Source: Halichoerus grypus (lineage: Eukaryota; Chordata; Mammalia; Carnivora; Phocidae). Taken from it: a DNA stretch of 64,000 nt. Of this stretch, positions 46,351 through 58,223 are shown piece by piece. The number at the start of each line of letters is the position of its first letter. Position 1 is the stretch's first letter. Under the pieces are notes generated by a model that was not told where the DNA came from, searched no databases, and was given only the letters and a program-made list of their open reading frames with translations. The DNA lies in assembly GCF_964656455.1 (NCBI RefSeq), contig NC_135714.1:62397850-62461849 (forward strand), in the 5' to 3' direction. The translations under genes and the position numbers were made by a program.

Positions 46351-47439
46351 AGCCTGATTCTTGTATCCATGCTCTACACCAAGTTGTTACTGTATTATGG
46401 TCACTGACAAGGGGAAAGCATAGCATACTAATACTGCAGGATTGGAACATCTTAAATTTAAGGAGGCATCTTCAACAAAGGGGAGTTTTCTGGGAATCCC
46501 TTTACACAGACACCTTTTTAAAAGGATTAGAGTGTAATCCGTGTGGAATGGTTTAATCATGGTCCCATGCCAAAGGTCTAGATTGACCTCTGGAGTCCCT
46601 TGTGATCCCATGATTTTATGCTAGTTCACATAATATTATTAGGTATCACACTATATAGCTGTCTACTCACGTTTATTACCAAATCCTTGTGCAATCTCTG
46701 CTATGTAGATTTTGTTGTACTCAATTTATAAGTGATGAAAATGTGGCAGAAAAGGTTAATTGAGTTGCCCAAGATTCTGTTGGGAAACTGAGTGCAACCA
46801 CCAATTGTTTCCAACCCTATCTGAGTATTAAGTGTGTTGATTGATGTGTTTCCTGTCACTCATCTCATATCTCTGGAAACCTTTCTGCCTTCCCACAATC
46901 TGTTCCATTTTTTGATTCTGCCGTGGTGTTGTCAATGCAATCAGGCTGGGGAGCCCTATGAGACTGGGCTCTCCTTCTCACATGTTCCCAGAAATACCCT
47001 GGCTTCCTTGCAGAACATTTAAAAGGTTGGAGTATTTTTGCGGCTGTACCATTGAGGGTTTATTTTACAGCACGTTTGATCTCAAGTGCTGTTCTATAAA
47101 GAAAAGAAAAACAACTGTTTCTTGGAACTCTCCCTCTTCCTCTCTCTGAGACTGCAGTACAGAGTGATTAGAATATTACTGCGGCTAATGAAAGCGAGAA
47201 GCAGATGCATTATAGGAAAAAGCAATTTACTTAGAGTCTGAAGTGATGTCAGAAGTTATAAAAGTTTCAACTCAGAGCTACATGACAAACCCAGAAATTA
47301 TCTAGTGGAAGATGAAACAAAAATACTCGAGATATTTGACTAACATCCAAGTCTATGATTGAAGGACGAAAAACATAAAATTAACAGTGACCAAAGAGAA
47401 CATTGTTTATTAGTAGCTGGAGGGCAGTCTGTTTTTATT

Positions 47440-47600
47440 CCTTCCTTCTACAAATGTCTGTTGAGTGTTCCCTCGGTGCTGGGCATTGTCTAGGTACTGG
47501 GGGTACCCTCATGAATGAGTGAGACAAAATTCCTACCCTCGTGGAATTTATATTCTAGTGAGAGAAACAGATCATAAATAAATGAATAACAACAGCAGCA
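47440..47600 (+). repeat. L2-like repeat
   Basis: tctgttgagtgttccctcgg, tgctgggcattgtctaggta and tcgtggaatttatattctag follow the L2-type tail. Confidence 0.6.
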
Positions 47601-48589
47601 ACAAAACCCATGGTGTGTACTTGGCTAGGGGTCTGTGCTATGAAGCCCACAGTGGGATAATGGGGAAGAAAGAGGTGGACTGAGGTGGGCTCCAAAGCAG
47701 AAGGGCTCTGGTGAGAGGGGGATGGGCACCTGCCTGTATTTGTCCTGTGATTTGGGCTCATTCTCAAAAGTGTATCCTTGTATCCTTCAGAACATGGAGC
47801 TTTGACATTATGTTTTGTTTTGTTTTTTTGCACATGGCCTCTATGTTTACAAAATGTGGCTAGAACTGCTGGTACAAAAGACAGTCCGTTACTAATTGTG
47901 AAAGACAATGTGAGGCATTTTCTGTAGTCAACCAAAACTGTGCATGTTTATTCAATATTAACATCCAGTACTAACTAAAAGAAGGATTTTAGTAATGTTA
48001 CCCAGAGTTCACCTCACCTATTTAACGGACTGTGTCAGCATTGACAGAGTCTAGTTTATTTAACAAAACAAACAAACAAACAAAAGCCAGGAAATACCCA
48101 TCAACCCCCTTGCTCAAATAAAATAATACAAATTCAATCCCTTCAAAACCTCCAAACATCAAAAAACTATCCTTTGCTTTTTTATCCCTCTTTATCCCTC
48201 TCCCCCCCCCCCAATAGTTTTCCAGGACTCCCTGAGTTCATAAATCTATCTGAAATCTCCAGGGTGGAGCTGGGTAGGGGGCCGCTATCTTGTACAGGGT
48301 GCCATTCTCGTGTTAAGTCCTGTGACAGGTTCCTCCTGGAGTCATTTAGTGACTGTGCAGCCCCTGGGCTGTACCTGACAGCCCAGGGTGGATGGACAGG
48401 ACAAAGGACCTGGAGCTCTTGTCACTGGGAGGCTTCTCCTCTTTCCTGAGAATGTTCCTAGGATCAGATCAGATCACTCAACTCATTTTCAGATTCTCCT
48501 TACACTGTTGTTGAGGTGGTTTTTTTGTTGTTGTTGTTTTCTTATAAAGGACTCAACTATTTTGAAGCCTTAGCTTTCAGTTGAGGTTT

Positions 48590-48735
48590 CTCTAGTGCAG
48601 AGCTTTTCATAGGAATCTCTTGGGAATCTTGTTAAAATGTGGATTCAGATTTCATAGATCTGGGGTGGGATCTGAGTTTCTGCATTTATAACATGCTTTC
48701 AGGTAAGGCTGATGCTCCTGGTCCAGGGACCATAG
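48590..48735 (+). mobile_element. MER5-like hAT-Charlie DNA transposon relic
   Basis: tcttgttaaaatgtggattc, gatctggggtgggatctgag, tttctgcatttataacatgc and ctgatgctcctggtccaggg match the MER5 family. It is non-coding. Confidence 0.75.
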
Positions 48736-48974
48736 GTGAGTAAGCAAAGCCTCTAATTAAAAAAGGGCAAATATATCATTTTATCATTGGTATACTTCTA
48801 ACTAAAGCAGTTTAACAAAAATCTCAATTTTTATTTCTTCTTATTGAATGCATAATACATATTACAGAGATTTTAAAAAATACAGATAAGAAAAATTAGA
48901 AAACAAAAACATCTACTACTAGGTCACCCAGATTTAGCAAATAAAAATACAGGATTAAGAAATAAAAATATTTA

Positions 48975-49169
48975 GGGCGCCTGGGTGGCTCAGTTGGTTG
49001 GGCGACTGCCTTCGGCTCCGGTCATGGTCCTGGAGTCCCGGGATCGAGTTCCACATCGGGCTCCCTGCTCGGCGGGGAGTTTGCTTCTCCCTCTGACCCT
49101 CCCCCATCTCATGCTCTCTCTCTCATTCTCTCTCTCTCAAATAAATAGATAAAATCTTAAAAAAAAGAA
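48975..49169 (+). mobile_element. Can-SINE, + strand
   Basis: It runs from gggcgcctgggtggctcagt to an A-rich tail. aaaaatattta flanks it on both sides (48964-48974 and 49170-49180). Confidence 0.93.
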
Positions 49170-49240
49170 AAAAATATTTAGCAGATAAAAAAAGGAATTT
49201 TTTAGTGTAAGTATATCCCAAATATTGCCTGAGATATTCT

Positions 49241-49440
49241 TTTTTCTTTCTTTTTTAACATTTTATTTATTTATTTGACAGGGAGAGAGCACAAGCAGGG
49301 GGAGCAGCAGGCAAAAGAAGAGGGAGAAACAGGCTCCTTGCTGAGCGAGGAGCCCCATGCGGGGCTCAATCCCAGGACCCTGGGATCATAACCTGAGCCG
49401 AAGGCAGATGCTTAACCGACTGAGTCTCCCAGGCACCCCT
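49241..49440 (-). mobile_element. Can-SINE, - strand
   Basis: In reverse it starts ggggtgcctgggagactcag and ends in an aaataaataaataaaatgtt tail. The target duplication is near-exact: gcctgagatattct (49227-49240) and gccggagatattct (49441-49454). It faces the + strand copies on both sides. Confidence 0.95.
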
Positions 49441-49676
49441 GCCGGAGATATTCTAAAATGCTATTCAATGTTTATCTGAAATTCAAATTTAACTAGGTAG
49501 CCTTTATTTTTTCTGTAAATCCTACCTATAGCCCTTCAATCTTGAGATAACCTCTTTTAATCTTTTGGCATAGATTCTTAGTTATTTATGTGCACACACA
49601 CGTGTGTATATATATCTCACTTCACAGTTTATAAATTCCTTACAACCAAGAGTTTTATTAGAAATTCTGTAAGTTT

Positions 49677-49858
49677 GGGGAGCTTGGGTGGTTCAGTCAG
49701 TTAAGTATCTGCTTTCGGCTCAGGTCATGATCTCAGGGTCCTGGGATTGAGCCCCTTGTTGGGCTCCCTGCTCCCCGGGGAGTCTGCTTCTCCCTCTCCC
49801 TCTGCCCCTCCCCCCACTAATGTGTGCTCTCTCTCTCTCAAATAAATAAAATCTTCAA
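49677..49858 (+). mobile_element. Can-SINE, + strand, exact target duplication
   Basis: It runs from ggggagcttgggtggttcag to an aaataaataaaatcttc-A tail. aaattctgtaagttt occurs at 49662-49676 and again at 49859-49873. Confidence 0.93.
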
Positions 49859-50569
49859 AAAATTCTGTAAGTTTACATTTACTCCCATTTTACAGATGAA
49901 GAAAGTAAGGCTTAGAAGGAACCAACTAATGAATGATTTAGCAACTGAGGATCCTAAGTTGCTACATAGTTGCTCTGGAAATATTTCCTTCTTTCCAAGC
50001 CCAGATCCCTTGTTCTTCATTTCACACTAGAGCTTTACAATTGAATTTCAGGCCAGGCTGTCTCAATTAATGATGCAGTTCAATCACCATGTCAACAACT
50101 TGGCAGTGGTGACCAAGGACCGGATCTGAACATGGTCAGGATGATTAGATTTAGCCACATTATTGCCCCGATTCTGTGGCAAATGAATGGTGGATTCTCT
50201 CCGTTCCTACACAGTTCAGCAAGAGGGTTCAAGATGATCTAATTTTGAGGGACTTACATGTTTTTAAAAGTGAACTCTATACTACAATAATGAATTTTAC
50301 TTACATGTCTTCTGTTTTAGTATGTCAGTACATACACTGCTTTAACAAGAATGCAGAGGTAACCAACATTGGGTCCCATTCCTGCATTGGCATCCTTCTC
50401 ATTATATTTGAAATAATCATGGAGCTTTAGTCAGGTAAACATTAGGGAAATTTTAGCAACTAAATTTTTCCAGGCTTTCTTTTTCAGTCTTGAAGATAGT
50501 ATTGCCTCTTTAGGCTGGGTCTTACTGCAGGGGGCAAAAGTGCACAGAGTCAATACAGGTTTGGCATCA

Positions 50570-50850
50570 ATTTAAAAAAATTTGTTTTTCTTCTAGTTTT
50601 ACTGAGCTATAATTAACATATAACACTGTGTTAGTTTAAGGTGTACAACATAATGATTCTATACACACATGTATTGGGAAATGACCACCATTTAGTAACT
50701 TTCAGATATACGATATTGTTAACCATAGTCACCATGCAGTACATTTTATCCCCAGGACTTCTTTTATATCTGGAAGTTTACACCATTTGATCACTTTCAC
50801 GCATTTCCTACCTGGCAACTACCAGTTTGTTCTCTGAATCTTAATTGTTC
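50570..50850 (-). repeat. LINE-1 (L1M-type) 3' fragment, - strand
   Basis: ttactgagctataattaaca, aaggtgtacaacataatgat, aaccatagtcaccatgcagt and tatctggaagtttacaccat are a clear reverse L1M 3' UTR. Confidence 0.8.
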
Positions 50851-50869
50851 AGCCAGCCCTGGCTGTTGA

Positions 50870-51960
50870 GTGTTTTTCAAACCCTTTGTGATTGTCTATG
50901 CTACCTTCTTTATTCTTAGTGGCCCCCAGTAGTTGAGGGTGCGCTAAGACTTGTCAGTGTCCCAAAGGGAAGGATCTCAGCACCTAAGATGGAGGCTGAT
51001 TGAAACTGGAGCCTCAAGTAGCAACTTTTACATCAGGCAAACGTACCTCTTTCAGAGGAACACTGGGAGATGGGTATTTTTGTCTGTTCCCTCTGCACTG
51101 AGCCCAGGGGTGACAGCCAGCCGGTTGAGAACTGTTTCTTTGTTTGCTGCCGTCCCCTTGAACCAGTGAACTCAAACCTCGCTGACCACCAGAGCCCGGC
51201 TGTCAAGGGTGTGCCCGACATGTGCATAAGCTCTTTCCAGGAAGACACTAGTGACCTGGAACGGGGCAGAGGGAGAGCACAAATACGGTGTCCACATCCC
51301 AGGTCTACAAAGCAGGCAGTGGGCCTCTATGTATGCATTAAATTAGAAGCCTGACCCTTAGCCAGCAGTTTTTAAGATATGCAAATAGGTCTCTTTCAGG
51401 GAAAAGCAGGGAGAATGGGCCTTTCTGACTGCTGCCTCCTGGGGGAAGGGGAGGGATAACCACCAGTAGTCCTTGTGAGCCCATTAAGAAATGTTTCTTT
51501 ATTTGCTATAGCCTTATGGATTTTGTGGATGCAAGCCCCTTTGGCTTTCAGAACTAGGGTTTTGGGGGTCTGTCCCTCGGGTGGACTCTTAAAAGTTGGA
51601 GCATCGCATGTTGGCTCTAAACCCTTCATTCCTAAGGGAAAAGCTGGGAGGTTCTTCCTGATTGTATGGCAGTAGGGGTGGGGGTGGGTATGTCAAGAGT
51701 GTCCCAGCCTTTCCTACCTGTTGCCATATAGGTTTTTTTTCTCATTTGCCTGATGTGGGAAGAGTGTCCCAGCCTTTCCTACCTGTTAACATATAGGTTT
51801 TTTTCTCATCATTGCCTGATGCCTAGGAGTCCCTCAGCGAGTTAACTAGTTTCTGGATTTTTTTCAGAGGGAATTGTTCCATGTGTATTGTAGATTTGGT
51901 GTGTCTGTGGGAGGAAGTAAGTTCAGGAGCCTTCCATGTCACCATCTTGGACTGGAACAC
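50870..51960. repeat. LINE-1-related non-coding region (tentative)
   Basis: The wording (gaaggatctcagcacctaag, ttttaagatatgcaaatagg, ttaagaaatgtttctttatt, tgtcaccatcttggactgga) recalls the untranslated regions of old LINE-1 families. No open frame of note. It contains a 65-bp tandem duplication at 51695-51821. Confidence 0.4.
51695..51821 (+). repeat. Tandem duplication of a ~65-bp unit
   Basis: The segment beginning aagagtgtcccagcctttcc at 51695 repeats from 51760, sharing cctacctgtt, catatagg with a T run, and ttgcctgatg, with small indels. Confidence 0.9.
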
Positions 51961-52344
51961 CATTTTTTTTCTTTTTAAACAGGAAATTCACCAATTATTT
52001 TGGTCAGTTAATTAATTTGCTTTAGGTGAACCAGGAGAAAAAGTATATCATGGGTATTTTGATCTATTTAGTTGTTGCTAAGATTCACCCAAGGCCTCAA
52101 GGCAGAGTTTTAATTAAAGAAATAAATGGGCAGGAGTCTGCCTGCTTAGCTTAAGAGTATGTTATTATTTATGAATTTGGGATTCCCTTGCATTAATTGA
52201 ATAAAATACATGGCATCTATATTAAGCAACACTCTTTAATGTAGTCCCCAGAGTGCTGACATAAGCTGTACAAATGTATGCCTTCTGGTAATTTTCAATC
52301 TTCTTCACTTTCCCCTTCTTGTCTTTACAGCATGGCTGTGCTCA

Positions 52345-52480
52345 GCTTTGGGGATAGAAAGATGAAAAAGGTAAAGGCCATGCCTTAAGGAAAGCATGAT
52401 CGAATAAGGGAGACTGACATCTGAACGAGAAATTAAAAGAACATGATACATGCAGTTGTAAGGACCAAGGGCAGGCTGCT
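52345..52480 (+). repeat. Left arm of an inverted repeat (L2-like)
   Basis: From tttggggatagaaagatgaa to about gggcaggctgct. It is matched in reverse by 53030-53165, with about nine mismatches over the best 115 bases counted by eye. The wording is that of the L2-like family (aaagatgaaaaaggtaaagg, gcatgatcgaataagggaga). Confidence 0.9.
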
Positions 52481-53029
52481 GCCCCAAGATGGCCACTTTG
52501 GCATAAAGACTATTTTGAGTTAAAAAGCAATAAAACCCCACAAGAGTCAGGAAAAGCTCTTTACCTTCCCCACCACTGCCTAAAAAGAACTTAGATAGGG
52601 AAGGAAGAGAGCTGTCACCATAGATAACGACATCATGATATAATTTGGGTATGGTAGACAGGGAGGAACCTAGCAAGGTCTGTTTGATCAAAGTCCTGTG
52701 TATGTCCCATTGTTTCTGAATGGGCCAGCAAACATTTGTTTACCTAACATTTACTCTCTTTCATCTTCCTGAAGATTGCATGCCTTCCCTCTGAAATCTC
52801 AGACCCCTAACCCCATCTCCTTAGTTTGGGATGACATATATACCTCCTTTTGCCTGTCTTTGGAATTTCCACATCTGTATGGATTCCCTGTACATACACT
52901 ATTAAATTTGATTTTCTCCTGTTAATCTGTCTTGTGTCAGTTTGATTCTTAGACCAGCTAGAAGGACCTTGAGGGGACAGGAAAATTCTTGCTCCCCAAA
53001 ATCGTAATGGCAGTAGGCACAAGGCTCAA
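52481..53029 (+). mobile_element. LTR-like element (endogenous retrovirus type), no coding
   Basis: A block of about 540 bases that interrupts the L2-like repeat. It has a TATA-like acatatataccto-type box (acatatatacctcc near 52833), an attaaa polyadenylation signal (near 52901) and a following gtcttgtgtcagtttgattc stretch. These resemble the U3-R-U5 order of class I retroviral LTRs. No gag, pol or env sequence is present, so it would be a solitary LTR. The exact ends and the family are unresolved. Confidence 0.5.
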
Positions 53030-53165
53030 GTAGCTTGCCCTTGACCCCTACAACAGCATGTATCATGTTCTTTTAATTCCTTGTTCAGATGTCAGTCTCC
53101 CTTACTTGATCATGCTTTCCTTAAGGCATGGTCCTTATATTTTTCATCTTTCTATCCCCAAAAGA
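53030..53165 (-). repeat. Right arm of an inverted repeat (L2-like, inverted)
   Basis: This is the reverse complement of 52345-52480: for example, agatgtcagtctcccttact mirrors the left arm's gggagactgacatct. The sense L2-like sequence resumes past its right end. Confidence 0.9.
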
Positions 53166-54150
53166 GCACAGAGGAGACTGACTGCCTGGGGGAGAGAGTA
53201 TGTGAAAAGATCTACAGAGAAAACTACATCATCAGTGTGTTGAAGGGTTAATAGCAGTTCACCAGGCAGAAGGTGGGAAAGGGCATTACAGGTCAAGGAA
53301 ACAGCAAGTGCAAAGGCATGCTGTATTTAGAGAAGTCCGATGTATTTGGTATTCCCGCAGTATAAAGCTCAAAGTGGTGAATTGTGGGAAATGATACTGG
53401 AGACATGGGGGTGAGTCATGTCATGAAGGGCTTTATGTGCTACACTGAGTTTAGAGTTGACAATACTGGTATTGGAAAACTGTTAAAAGATTTTAAGTAG
53501 GGGAATAATATGGTCAATTTGCATTTTATAAAGATCAACCCCTTACCTGTGCAGCAGGTAAATGGGGAGAAACAGTGGAGCTAGTTGGGAAGCTGCTGCA
53601 CTAATCTATATCATGAGTGATATTGAAGGTCTGCACTAAGGGGCCATGGGAATGGTTAAGTTGGGATAGATTTGACAGAGATTTAGGGAGTAAAAATCAC
53701 CATGTCTTGGATGGGTTGTGGTGACAGAAAAGTAAAAGTCTAAGGTTTCCAGCATGAGTGTCTTGGTGAATAGTTGGACTACCAAGTGAGGCAGGGAATA
53801 CAAAGGAAAGATGAGGTAGTGGGTAGGATGTGGGGTTGGGGGTGGATAATAAATGCAATTTTGGACAGGAGGAATGTGATGCCATAATTTGCATTAAGTA
53901 GATATGGGCTGAATGTGGAAGTGGATGATGAGTAGTATTTTGGTAAGAGGAATGAGATACCAATGAAATACCAAGTAGAGGTATCCCCTAGGCAGTTAGA
54001 TTTATGTGGTTGGAGTTCAGAGTAAAGGCCAGAGCTGTACACATAAATTTGGCCCTCACCAGCATGGAGGTCGTCGTTAAAGCCATGGATAAGTTTGCCA
54101 AGAGTGAGAAGAGAAAGGACAGAGGGTGCAATTTTGGGAAGCTCCAATAT
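53166..54150 (+). repeat. Ancient L2-like repeat, continuing
   Basis: gaaacagcaagtgcaaaggc, atgaagggctttatgtgcta, ttaagtaggggaataatatg and ccatgtcttggatgggttgt run in the same order as in the copy at 13165. It is among the longest copies in the window. Confidence 0.6.
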
Positions 54151-54690
54151 TCTTGATGTAAACAGAGAAAGGCTGAAAGGAAATGATCAAAGAGATAGGA
54201 GAACTAGAGGAGTGTGTTGCCAGTGTTCCCATCCACCTGCCCACCCACTGGCTCACCTACCTACCGACTCACCCATCCAATCAGCAGAAATTAATTGATT
54301 GAGAACTTATGACATGCCAGGGACAGGGACTATGATAGGTACTGCAGGAATCACAGAGATGGAAAAGATGTGATTCTTACTCTTACATGGTTCAGCTCAT
54401 TAAAAAAAAAAAGAGAGAGAAGGAAAAGGAGGGTGATGGAAAGGGGGAGATTGACTTTATTCGACTTAACTCATTTCAGTTTTCATCCCTTTTCACAGTA
54501 CTCCTACTGTATTTCCTACAGGATTTTTGATATTTACATCGTAATTCAAGAGAAGTTTACCTCAAAAATTGTTTTTGACGTGAAAAGCCAGAAAATTTTA
54601 TATGATGTGAAAATAAGGATGCTGGACCACTTTTTATATCATTGAAAAGAAAAAAGAAGTGGTAGTACTTATTGTCTGAAATTTAAATAG

Positions 54691-54730
54691 GGGATAGGAT
54701 AGAATAGAATAAGATAGAGTAGAATAGAAC
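54691..54730 (+). repeat. GATAGAATA-type short tandem repeat
   Basis: Irregular five-base units: ggata, gaata, gaata, agata, gagta, gaata. Confidence 0.8.
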
Positions 54731-56559
54731 AAAAATTGATATGTTCTAATTGTTTTAGGTAATATTTTTACTGGCGTCAGGTTGATTGGACTTTACAACC
54801 ATCTCAGGACCCTTTTAATGCCAACACTTTTAGTGCTTAAGCTGCTCAGTTATGCTTTTTCAGAAATATACTTAGCCATCAACTGGAAAGCCACTCTCTA
54901 AAAATGTAGTATTGATTTGGGGAAATTATTCATAGAACTTCTTTCAAATCTTTTCCGTATATGTCCTGTAATGGAGTTAGTCTTCCTTGAAGGATCTTAG
55001 ACTTCAAACCAGAACTCCTGCTATGAAAGCAGCTTCCATAAAATGATAGAGCCTCATTAAAGTCACTGAAATAGTGTAGACATTTCCCAAACTGGTACAG
55101 AATTGATATTTCATGAGATTGTTTTAAAGATGCAATGCAAATGCCTGTACTTACAGAAACAGAGCATTGTAGAGGAAAAAAATACTTTGACAGGGTGGTC
55201 ACCCAATATATCATTTTCCCTCTGTGCCACTCAGCAACTAACAGGCTCATTATCCATCTGGTTATTAAACATTTCCAATGACAGCAGTTCTGAAGTTTGC
55301 CATGGTGATGTTTAGATTTCTAAAATCTAGTGGATGACAAAGGGACTTTCTTGTGGAGTTCTTAGCCTATCAGTCTTTCAACTTGTTTGTCCTCTGCTTT
55401 CCTGTTTTATATAATACAATAATAACCTTTATTCACATTGAGCCAAGTTCTCACATTGACTTTGTAACCAAATGGAATGAAATAAAATATGTTGTGTGCT
55501 CATAAGGCATTAATTCATCTTTCCCTAGTTTTCAATTCCACAATGATATGATTTGATTTCCTTTTTATTAGGGAGGTATAATAGGAAGAGCTAGGGATTT
55601 TAGCAATCTTGTAAAGTCTAATATAAACATTGGTATTATCATAGGTATATTTAAATATGTGGAAGTATGTTTCTTCCCCAAATCATCCTGGAAAGCTTTG
55701 TGTTGACAATATAATTTAGCTGGTTTTTGAAATATTGCCACCTGACTTTCTGTTACATGCTGTTTCATTCATTTGTGTTACATGTGTCTCACATAATGGG
55801 CTAATATGTACCCTTCCTTTATAATATTTGCTTACCTGTTCCTTTTTTGTTTTTTGAAAAGGAAACATTTTCTCAGTGATTTTGAAAATATTTGGGGAAA
55901 AATTTTCTTATTGAGGCTTGTGCTAGTAGAGTTGTTTACAAGGCAATTAAAAAAAAGGAAATTATTTTAAAAGTTGGAGCTCTAGCTCTATTTTTCATAT
56001 AGTAATAAATACTGTTGAATAGATATAAAGCTCTGCAGTGTATCCAGAGATGAGGATCAAAATATTTATTAGCCAGTAAGGCAAGTTACTGCCCAATCCA
56101 AATGGGTACGGGCCTTAGCTCAGGAGCAGGGTCCTAGAAGCCTCGTGGTGGAGGTGTTAAACCTCTAGGTGCTGGTTTATGGATGGGGCAGGAAGCTAGG
56201 GTGGGGCCAAGGCTGCAGGGAGCACTAGAAGGCTTAGGACAGCAGTGCCTATCAGCCATGTATCGGTAGTTGAATATTTAACCACCACTACCACTGGGCC
56301 AGGACATCCTAGCTTATATGAGCTGCACATACATCAAAAACTGTATGTTGCATTTTTATTGGAGGTTGGTAGAAATGGAGACCTCAGTGGTGTAAAATCA
56401 CATTTGGTTCTTCCAAGCTGCTGGTCTCTGTCTGGGTATTTCATAGAGGGGACAGAAGAGGCAAAAGAGGAGACTCAGAGTGATCCCTGCAGTTGTGGAT
56501 CTTGTCCACTGGATGGACAGAAGGTGGCCTGAAATGTGTGGGGTTATCCACATGGGTAA

Positions 56560-56645
56560 GAATCGGGTCTTTGTCTTATTCACCATTGTATCCCCAACAC
56601 CTAGACCTATTGGAGACTCAATAACGAATGAATGAATGATTGGAG
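56560..56645 (+). repeat. L2/MIR-type tail fragment
   Basis: ccattgtatccccaacacct, agactcaataacgaatgaat and gaatgattgg are typical of the 3' tail of old repeats. Confidence 0.5.
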
Positions 56646-57284
56646 GTGAATGACTATTTCACAATGGAGGTTTTATTATTACTCAGATATGATGAGGCCA
56701 AGAGATCAGGAGACAGCTGCCACTGAGAAGCATGTGTTACTCACAGTTCCCAAGAGGAGGGGGCACGGCACACTATGCAGGGGCCACATCGGGAAGCACC
56801 AGGGTTGGTCCAGAGGCAGAGGGAGTGAGGGGAAAATGTAAGCAACAGCCCTTATTGTGGTTTCTGTGGGAAGGAACAAGTGAGGCTGGGTAGCAGCATA
56901 GGATTGGCTAGTTGGAGTAACTTCAGTGGGCTTTGGGGTGTTGGAACTGTCTCAGGTTGGCAGGGGGATAGAGGCCCCAGTGTGAGCGATAGGGGAGGTG
57001 ATGCGTGTGTGGACTTGGGACTGGCTAGTTAGCATATGAAAGACACGCTCCCAGGGTAGTCATTTACTATCTCTAGGAATTGGCTAGCCCTGGGAGGGCA
57101 GTCTCTTCAGGATTTGCAGGACCCCAGATGTCAAAGTAACAGAAATACAGAAAATAAAAAGACATGATTAATACACTGTCCACCCTTGGGAATTGATGCA
57201 AATATCCCCTGTATTCTTAAATGCCTTCTTTCTCTTTGCTTCCACATTTCTTTTTACACCTGTGGGTACTTGTATCATAGCACT

Positions 57285-57510
57285 TAATGGTAATAATTAC
57301 TGCTAAGATTTATTAAGCCCTTACTATGTACTTAGCACTGTCCTAAGAACTTTACACTTTATGTGTTTCAAACCCAGTTAGTGTCCACAACACCCCATGC
57401 ATTATGTACAGTTTATATTCACATTTTATACATGAGGAAGTAGGAGTCTTGAGAAATTACATAAATTAGTCAAGGCCACATAGAATTGTGACGTGATGCT
57501 CTTACTCCCT
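57285..57510 (-). repeat. MIR-like SINE, - strand
   Basis: aagcccttactatgtactta, gcactgtcctaagaacttta, atgaggaagtaggagtcttg and agtcaaggccacatagaatt are a clear reverse MIR. Confidence 0.8.
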
Positions 57511-58082
57511 CTATGATACTTTGTCTCCCATTAATTGTATTCCAGTGACTTGCCTTTGTGTCTGTTGATGAAGCTAGTTTGAGCAGCTCAAAATGTTGGG
57601 ACAGTTCTTCTCACCTGTGTATGTCCAGTCTCTTAAAGAGTAGGCACCATGTAAACCTTTGTGAGTAAGTCAAGCTTCCATCACTGTTCTCTGTAATTTG
57701 AGCAGCCTGATAAACAGCCCATTGTCTAATGATGGAGGAGGAGCTGTCCTGAGGGAAGAAGACCTGTCTTACGGCTTCCTGGTCTTTATTTGACATTCTC
57801 TGAGAATGGAACCTGGGAAGAAAGAAATGTATGACTGCAAATGGTTATTTCTGTTTCATGGCATTTGTGCCTTAATCTGGGTCCCACAGATGCTTGCTTT
57901 GCAGGATGTGGCCTTTAGAAAGAAGTATGTGAGATGTGTACCCTGTCCTTGGGAAAAACTAAGCCGATGTGGGGAACTTATTCCAACCCAGAAATGTTAA
58001 CAGGAGAGACAGAGCTACTGCATTTGTCATACGGTGACTTTCCTGATGGTCTCCTCTGCTTTGTCTTTCCTCTGCCTTCCAG

Positions 58083-58223
58083 CTTGCCACCCATCCTGCT
58101 TCAGGTGTGCAGGGAAGAGCCCACAGAACTGCACAGCCTGCTGGCCTTCCCAAGTACTGTTGGAGGGGCAGTGTCTGTCCCAGTGCCCGGATAGTTACTT
58201 TAACCAGGAAGGCAGTTGCACAG
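58083..58223 (+). CDS. FRAS1: FRAS1 exon: furin-like repeat 7
   Basis: This 141 nt exon (47 codons, phase 1-1) has acceptor cctctgccttccag, a strong polypyrimidine tract, and donor gtgagt. It encodes ACHPSCFRCAGKSPQNCTAC, WPSQVLLEGQCLSQC and PDSYFNQEGSC. Eight cysteines are present. N-C-T gives a possible glycosylation sequon overlapping a cysteine. The final motif is SYF instead of GFY. It is separated from the previous exon by a 13.6 kb intron crowded with repeats. Confidence 0.96.

Larger units (their letters stand above)
44531..58082 (+). other. FRAS1: Second-longest intron (13.6 kb)
   Basis: It contains three Can-SINEs packed in 0.9 kb, MIR and L2-like relics, a MER5-like relic, L1-type pieces at 50570-51960, an LTR-like element between inverted arms, and small tandem repeats. 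Stretches without anything I can name include 46620-47440, 47700-48590, 54740-56560 and 56650-57280. Confidence 0.65.

Noticed and set aside
369..49858. tRNA-like heads of the Can-SINEs as possible tRNA genes
   Set aside because: They are degenerate tRNA-Lys-derived retroposon heads followed by CT tracts and A-rich tails.
52305..53243. Two similar open frames (both containing MYHVLLI and DVSLPY) on opposite strands
   Set aside because: They mark the inverted arms of an ancient repeat, not a gene pair.
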